A stretch of DNA of 25,793 nucleotides from a virus. A program made the position numbers and the translations under genes. Of the stretch, positions 22,078 to 25,793 are shown in pieces. The notes beneath the pieces are model-generated. The model searched no databases. It saw nothing but the letters and a program-made list of their open reading frames with translations, and had not been told where the DNA came from. Numbering within the stretch: the first letter of the stretch is position 1; each line of letters starts with the position of its first letter. The stretch is from positions 1-25,793 of the IMG/VR virus record IMGVR_UViG_3300037264_000108, one strand, 5' to 3'.

Positions 22078-23070
22078 TCACGGCTTTTCTACTGTCGAAA
22101 TCCCTCTTGGATTCAGGATCGCCATGCTGACCATCTCGTCGAAGACCCAGCCCTTCCAGAACGCCTCGACGTTGTGGTTCTCCTCGACATCCAGCGAGTA
22201 GAGGACGGGGAACACACCGAGGAAGTCGGGGTTCGGGAGGATGAAGAGCTTGTTCGTCGGCACGGTGATCGACCGCTGGAACTGGAACTCACCGAAGGTG
22301 GTGATGGTCTCACCGGCCACCACTCGGTCCTTGAAGGCCCAGCCCGTCTGGTTGATGTCCCAGCGGTAGAAGTCACGGAAGTCGAGCGGGCTGACGAGGA
22401 TGCGGCCCGCCGGGATCTCGTGCATGTCCGTCTGAGCGATCGCCGTGTAGAGGCTCTGCGGGGTGAAGTACCCCGAGGTCTCGGTGATCGTGTGATCCGG
22501 GGTGATCGTGTGATCCGGCCGGGTGGCGTAGTTCGTGACTGCCGCCTGGAGGATCACCAGCAGTCGGGAGTCCTCCTGCCGCATGATCGCCTGCTTGGTC
22601 TCGTCCTGAGCCTGCTCGACGACGTTGACCCGCAGGTAGTAGAGGTCTTCCTTGCGGATCGCCGGACGGGAGGCGATGCGGAAGAACCGCACCGGCACTC
22701 GCTTGCCCTCGAACGGGGTCACTCGGACCTCGCCCTCGGTGCCCGACATGATGTACGCCTGGCCGAGATCGTCCCACACGTCGTACTCGACGGGGGTACC
22801 CGGGGTGATCGGGTCTTCCATCAGCACGTTGCGGACGATGCCCTGGTAGCGCAGCTTCAGTTGGATAGGACCAACCATGCCGACACCAAGGCGACGGATG
22901 CCGTCGTTGCTGTCCTTGAGGACGAGTGCCATCTTCCGCATCTTCGCCTCGTGGGTGAGTGCGGACTTCGACGGATCGTTGCCCCGGCGCTTGAGGATGT
23001 CGGAGACGTAATCGTCCGACTTCTTGGCAACCCTGGGGCGCAGGCCCGATGCGAGTTGGAGGGTGCTCAT
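22078..23070 (-). CDS. Major capsid protein
   Basis: A 330-residue protein starting MSTLQLASGLRPRVAKKSDD. I chose ATG 23070 because AGGAG lies 12 bases upstream, and an earlier in-frame ATG would overlap the decoration gene by about 86 bases. The N-terminal helical arm (SALTHEAKMRKMALVLKDSN) is followed by strands (IQLKLRYQGIVRNVLMED), an E-loop-like region, and a P-domain-like segment (YLRVNVVEQAQDETKQAIMR). The C-terminal half (IPAGRILVSPLDFRDFYRWD, then PTNKLFILPNPDFLGVFPVL, ending MAILNPRGISTV) resembles HK97-fold capsid proteins of large tailed phages. An exact 18-bp tandem duplication at 22483-22518 encodes PDHTIT twice. The position after a scaffold-like and a decoration-like gene supports the call. 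Confidence 0.85.
   Translation of the reverse strand: MSTLQLASGLRPRVAKKSDDYVSDILKRRGNDPSKSALTHEAKMRKMALVLKDSNDGIRRLGVGMVGPIQLKLRYQGIVRNVLMEDPITPGTPVEYDVWDDLGQAYIMSGTEGEVRVTPFEGKRVPVRFFRIASRPAIRKEDLYYLRVNVVEQAQDETKQAIMRQEDSRLLVILQAAVTNYATRPDHTITPDHTITETSGYFTPQSLYTAIAQTDMHEIPAGRILVSPLDFRDFYRWDINQTGWAFKDRVVAGETITTFGEFQFQRSITVPTNKLFILPNPDFLGVFPVLYSLDVEENHNVEAFWKGWVFDEMVSMAILNPRGISTVEKP
22483..22518 (-). repeat. Exact 18-bp tandem duplication inside the capsid gene
   Basis: On the plus strand GGTGATCGTGTGATCCGG occurs twice back to back (22483-22500 and 22501-22518). It is in frame and inserts a second PDHTIT hexapeptide. Because the copies are identical, the duplication looks recent. Confidence 0.9.
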
Positions 23071-23110
23071 GGTGCGTTTGTTCTCCTGTGTGCTCTCGAA
23101 CTCGGACGGA

Positions 23111-23629
23111 TCAGGCCCGGACCGGCAGGCCACCGATGGTGAGGGTGGTGTCGGAGTTGACCTTGACAAGCCGTGCCACCGGATCGGTGGAGGCACCGAC
23201 GGTGCCAGCCGGGACGAGCTTGCCCCGAGTAGCGCCAGCGGTCTGTGCGTGGATCAGAAGCTCCGTACCGTCGGTCGGGTCCGTCCACACGAGAGAATCG
23301 TCGAACGCCGGAGCGTCCACCTCGAACTCAGCGTCGGGGCCGAGCACCCAGACTGCGAAGGCGTTGATGCCCGCATCCAGAAGCTCGTCGATGTCGTAGC
23401 CGCCAATGAAGTGGGCGGCAAGGCCGAGGGGGAACCCCGTGGCGTCGATCAGGTTGACCGTATCGCCGGTCGCCCCACGCATCATCACCATGCCCGGGAA
23501 GATTTCCGGGTCGGTGCTGCGGTCGTAGGCCGGGTCGAGGTACATCGCCTTCGGCGTGGTCTGAGTCCAGCCGTACAGCGGGCGAAGCGACCGCTTGATG
23601 TACGCCTGATCGAGAGTGGTGCGGATCAT
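23111..23629 (-). CDS. Probable capsid decoration / head accessory protein
   Basis: A 172-residue protein (MIRTTLDQAYIKRSLRPLYG ...). It contains PEIFPGMVMMRGATGDTVNL, then FPLGLAAHFIGGYDIDELLD, NAFAVWVLGPDAEFEVDAPA, and a C-terminal DTTLTIGGLPV. The order of a 'P-G-x-V/M' strand, a 'GLAA.F.gg' segment and late barrel-like strands resembles small decoration or head-stabilising proteins encoded beside capsid genes. The AGGAG site six bases before the ATG is clear. It is the first gene after repeated element F and is followed after 40 bases by the capsid gene, so the two shell proteins may be expressed as one unit. Confidence 0.7.
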   Translation of the reverse strand: MIRTTLDQAYIKRSLRPLYGWTQTTPKAMYLDPAYDRSTDPEIFPGMVMMRGATGDTVNLIDATGFPLGLAAHFIGGYDIDELLDAGINAFAVWVLGPDAEFEVDAPAFDDSLVWTDPTDGTELLIHAQTAGATRGKLVPAGTVGASTDPVARLVKVNSDTTLTIGGLPVRA

Positions 23630-23650
23630 GCTCTGCTCCTGCTGCTCTGC

Positions 23651-23668
23651 GAGTGAGGTCTCTCACTC
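23651..23668. other. Short hairpin in the leader of the decoration gene
   Basis: GAGTGAG (23651-23657) pairs with CTCACTC (23662-23668) across a four-base loop. It overlaps the right half of element F and lies upstream of the AGGAG ribosome site. It could stabilise the leader or control its translation. Confidence 0.45.
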
Positions 23669-23697
23669 ATTTCGTGGAAATGGACTGGGAAGGACAG
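23662..23697 (-). promoter_or_regulatory. Repeated 36-bp element, copy F
   Basis: CTGTC, 21 bases, AATGAGTGAG on the minus strand. The left half and spacing are exact, and the spacer core is TTTCCAC. The right half differs from AAGGTGTGAG at two of ten positions. It lies in the gap between the scaffold-containing gene and the decoration gene, 32 bases before that ATG. The changed right half can no longer act as a ribosome site, yet the rest is retained, which favours a DNA-level role. Confidence 0.6.
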
Positions 23698-23702
23698 GGT
23701 GA

Positions 23703-24545
23703 CTACTCGAAGAGAGCGTCATCCTGACCCGATGAGGCCGTTGCGAACATCGGCTCGGGCGGGGCGAGAAGAGCAGCGGTAGCCAACGAAGGCACCGTAC
23801 GCTCGACGTTGCGGCCCTGTTGACGGGCTGCGGTCTTGGGCTGGTTGGCGAGAACCGCCTCCAGCGTGTCGATCTCGTGGGCGATCTCCCGATCGCTCAT
23901 CTTCGACGTGGCGATGGTCTGCCCCAAGATGATGTCGTCGCCCTGGGCGATGCCTGCGGTCACCCGAAGGCGAGCAAGGCGGATCGCAGCGAAGGTACGA
24001 GCAGCAACGGTCTGCTGATCCGAGAAGGCCGGGGTCATGGGGTAGGCCGTCTCGGTGTCGAGTCCACGGAACTCCACATCGACCTCGGTGCGGATGTCTG
24101 CCGTGGGGACCGGCTCCTGGGTGCCAGCCACCGGAGCGGTCACATCCTGAGCCACCGCCGGAACGGCTGGGATCGAAGTGCCAGGGGCCATCACCGTGTC
24201 GATCATGGCCGGAGCCACGTTCGTCTCCGAAGTCCCCCCGGGAGCCACGACGGAATCGAGGCTCCCTCCGCCAGCCGGAGCGGCGTTGTTCACATCACCC
24301 AGCGTCTCGGGAGTCGAAGCCGGAGCAGGCTGGGCCGCAGGTTCGGGAACCGGCTGGGCCGGGTTCATCTCGTCTGCCAGCTTGGGCAGAGCGGCGATCC
24401 GTCGCTGTGCCTGGTGCTTGATCGCCTCGACCTGGGGCTTTACCCCCGCCAACCGGGCGATCATGTCGATCTGCGCCTGTTGGGCGTCGAGTTGAACCTG
24501 CTGCCGCCGAGCGATGTCAGCGATGGCTCGAAGTGCTGGACGCAT
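23703..24545 (-). CDS. Possible separate scaffold protein from internal in-frame start
   Basis: ATG 24545 (residue 414 of the long frame) is preceded by AGGAG with a seven-base spacing, as good as any site in the window, although it lies inside a gene. It would yield 280 residues beginning MRPALRAIADIARRQQVQLD: a coiled-coil start, a Pro/Ala-rich linker and a helical C-terminus, plausible for a scaffold. Repeated element A ends 20 bases upstream, exactly as other copies precede gene starts. Nested scaffold starts are known from lambda C/Nu3. Whether the product is made is inferred. Confidence 0.45.
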   Translation of the reverse strand: MRPALRAIADIARRQQVQLDAQQAQIDMIARLAGVKPQVEAIKHQAQRRIAALPKLADEMNPAQPVPEPAAQPAPASTPETLGDVNNAAPAGGGSLDSVVAPGGTSETNVAPAMIDTVMAPGTSIPAVPAVAQDVTAPVAGTQEPVPTADIRTEVDVEFRGLDTETAYPMTPAFSDQQTVAARTFAAIRLARLRVTAGIAQGDDIILGQTIATSKMSDREIAHEIDTLEAVLANQPKTAARQQGRNVERTVPSLATAALLAPPEPMFATASSGQDDALFE

Positions 24546-25793
24546 GGATTCACTCCTCATGGTCTTCCACACCTTGTGTGGATTTGCGGGGGTTGGGACA
24601 GGTCGCCGGACGACAAACCCGGACTTGGGCAACTTCTTGCGCCACTTATCGTCCTCATCGTCTTCCTCGTCCTCGTCATCTTCCTTGTCGTCCTCGTCGT
24701 CAGCCGACTGGTCAACGGGCTGGTCAGAGGACTTATCCGAAGGAGGAGGCTGCTCCTGCTGACCTTCGAGTAGTTCGGCAAGCTCCTGATCCTCGGTGGG
24801 GTCGCCTTCTTCATCGAGATCGACCTCGGCAAGCTCCTCGTCGATCTCCTCCACGCCATCAGGGAACTCGCCTTCCTCGCCGTCGATCTCCCCTTCCTGG
24901 GGAAGTTCTCCGCCGCCCTCGACTTCGGACTCGTCCCGAATCTCCTGGGCCTTGGTCAGATCGGGGTCCGAGAGGAAGTCCGGGGCAGCCTTGTACCCAC
25001 ACATCTGGCATTCATCACCATCGAAGTTCTGGTCGTTGCCACAGATCGGGCACATCTCATCACGGAGCGTGTCCACCTGGGGTGGGGCAACGGTCTCGCC
25101 GTATGCGTGCTTGCGTGCCACCTTGAACCCAGCCTTTCTCTGTGCAGCCATCCACGGACGGTTCATCCACCGTTGAGGGGCTACCTCGGACTCTTGTACC
25201 CGTTGCTGGGCATGATCGAATGACTCGTCCGAGACAGTGACGTACTGGTAGGGAGGTCCACCCCCAGATCGAACGGTGACCGTCTCAGGGTCGTCATGCT
25301 CGACGACGACCTTGCCATCGGGGATCTTCCCACTCGGACCACCAGTCGGCCAGGCAACATCGACCTCATCCCCAGGTGCATAGGCAACCCGGAAGCCGAG
25401 CTTGTTTCCGCATCGACAGTCGTTGATGAACCCACAGATCCCCTCGTCATCGAGGTCATCGGGGTCGATACCGATGTAGAAGCGGTGCGTCGGGGTGTGA
25501 GATGCCGCCTTGGCAAGCGAGACCGCCTGCTTCGACTTGAGGTCGTAGATGGCAAGCTGGCCGTGCTTGCGACCAAGCTCCTCGGCCTCCTTGCGGTCCT
25601 TCACCCACTGAGAGGTGTCGAGGTAGGTCTTGCCCTCATCGACCCATCCACCGAGGTAGCGATCACCTCCCCGCAGGTGCTTCTTCTTCGACTTGGCGTA
25701 CTGCCGGATGTCCGTAGGGGTCACGTCCCCGGACTTCACCTGCTCGTGGCCTCGGAGCGAGACCATGTAGCCCTTCTTGGGCACCGTCTCGTT
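23703..25793 (-). CDS. Long acidic head-region protein with zinc ribbon and scaffold-like C-terminus (5' end uncertain)
   Basis: The frame is open to the window edge; candidate starts are GTG 25784 (693 residues) and ATG 25766 (after AAGAAGG). Counting from GTG: residues 1-90 are a basic domain (VSLRGHEQVKSGDVTPTDIR, then DRYLGGWVDEGKTYLDTSQW, then GRKHGQLAIYDL). Residues 117-125 carry C-x5-C-x-C. Residues 245-262 are a zinc ribbon C-x2-C-x10-C-x2-C (CPICG ... CQMCGY). Residues 284-380 are strongly acidic. Residues 414-470 are a helical coil (RPALRAIADIARRQQVQLDA). Residues 475-565 are a Pro/Ala linker, and residues 570-665 are helical. The position just before decoration and capsid genes suggests a head-assembly role. 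The 3' third is scaffold-like and contains a repeated element and an internal start. No protease motif is clear. The function is unproven. Confidence 0.65.
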   Translation of the reverse strand, partial: NETVPKKGYMVSLRGHEQVKSGDVTPTDIRQYAKSKKKHLRGGDRYLGGWVDEGKTYLDTSQWVKDRKEAEELGRKHGQLAIYDLKSKQAVSLAKAASHTPTHRFYIGIDPDDLDDEGICGFINDCRCGNKLGFRVAYAPGDEVDVAWPTGGPSGKIPDGKVVVEHDDPETVTVRSGGGPPYQYVTVSDESFDHAQQRVQESEVAPQRWMNRPWMAAQRKAGFKVARKHAYGETVAPPQVDTLRDEMCPICGNDQNFDGDECQMCGYKAAPDFLSDPDLTKAQEIRDESEVEGGGELPQEGEIDGEEGEFPDGVEEIDEELAEVDLDEEGDPTEDQELAELLEGQQEQPPPSDKSSDQPVDQSADDEDDKEDDEDEEDDEDDKWRKKLPKSGFVVRRPVPTPANPHKVWKTMRSESMRPALRAIADIARRQQVQLDAQQAQIDMIARLAGVKPQVEAIKHQAQRRIAALPKLADEMNPAQPVPEPAAQPAPASTPETLGDVNNAAPAGGGSLDSVVAPGGTSETNVAPAMIDTVMAPGTSIPAVPAVAQDVTAPVAGTQEPVPTADIRTEVDVEFRGLDTETAYPMTPAFSDQQTVAARTFAAIRLARLRVTAGIAQGDDIILGQTIATSKMSDREIAHEIDTLEAVLANQPKTAARQQGRNVERTVPSLATAALLAPPEPMFATASSGQDDALFE
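24566..24601 (-). promoter_or_regulatory. Repeated 36-bp element, copy A (intragenic)
   Basis: CTGTC, 21 bases, AAGGTGTGGA on the minus strand. It matches the left half, the spacing and the first eight bases of the right half; the spacer core is AAATCCACA. It is the only copy inside an open frame. The TGA seen in four copies is TGG here, so translation passes through. CCACAC-AAG-GTGTGG forms a perfect short inverted repeat in this copy. Confidence 0.6.

Noticed and set aside
22039-23142. Long plus-strand frame of 367 codons opposite the capsid gene
   Set aside because: It is antisense to a confident capsid gene, with composition expected from GC-biased third positions. Its translation is rich in Arg, Val, Asp and Leu and low in structure. 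The same applies to 8182-9222 and 23820-24773.
23071-23196. Longer capsid protein with 42 extra N-terminal residues
   Set aside because: The extension would overlap the decoration gene, is Pro/Ser/Arg-rich shadow sequence, and has no ribosome site. ATG 23070 has AGGAG upstream.
1-25793. tRNA genes, CRISPR array, integrase, att sites, insertion sequences
   Set aside because: I looked for these and saw no supporting structure; all long stretches are accounted for by tightly packed virion genes.

Overview
This window is a block of virion structural genes from a large tailed bacteriophage with a contractile tail. I can support about 30 protein genes, and every one is on the minus strand, so transcription runs from base 25793 towards base 1. 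Genes are packed with 1-110 nt gaps or short ATGA/TGATG/TAATG-type overlaps. Composition is GC-rich (about 60% by eye), start codons include ATG and GTG, and Shine-Dalgarno sites are AGGAG/GGGAG-like. This suggests a high-GC host, most plausibly an actinobacterium, but nothing in the window identifies it. I see no tRNA, rRNA, CRISPR array, integrase or insertion sequence.

Layout in transcription order. (1) 25793-23703: a long acidic protein with a zinc ribbon, whose 3' third looks like a scaffold and has its own internal start. (2) 23629-22078: a probable capsid accessory (decoration) protein and the major capsid protein. (3) 22029-21298: a free-standing PD-(D/E)XK nuclease with three zinc modules, probably a homing endonuclease. 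(4) 21261-17637: virion accessory proteins, several of them paralogues that share N- or C-terminal domains. (5) 17527-12666: neck and connector region, including an HK97-gp10-like protein and a likely tail terminator. (6) 12610-10652: tail sheath and tail tube. (7) 10614-9650: tail assembly chaperones joined by a canonical -1 frameshift at GGGAAAA. (8) 9657-7021: tape measure. (9) 7010-1246: baseplate proteins, including a lytic-transglycosylase protein, a hub carrying an inserted zinc peptidoglycan peptidase, and a collar-domain protein. (10) 1209-1: gp25-like wedge protein and baseplate J protein, the latter running off the window.

The most unusual signal is a repeated 36-bp asymmetric element, CTGTC - exactly 21 variable bases - AAGGTGTGAG, with a weaker ATTCCAC core inside the spacer. 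I found six copies, all in gene orientation (1210-1245, 12628-12663, 17536-17571, 20107-20142, 23662-23697, 24566-24601). Five sit in intergenic gaps directly upstream of a start codon. The sixth lies inside the long first gene, just upstream of an internal Shine-Dalgarno and ATG. The copies divide the region into functional units: scaffold, capsid shell, accessory proteins, neck, tail, and baseplate wedge. I infer a phage-specific late promoter or start-associated regulatory sequence. This is not proven, but the fixed spacing makes chance unlikely.
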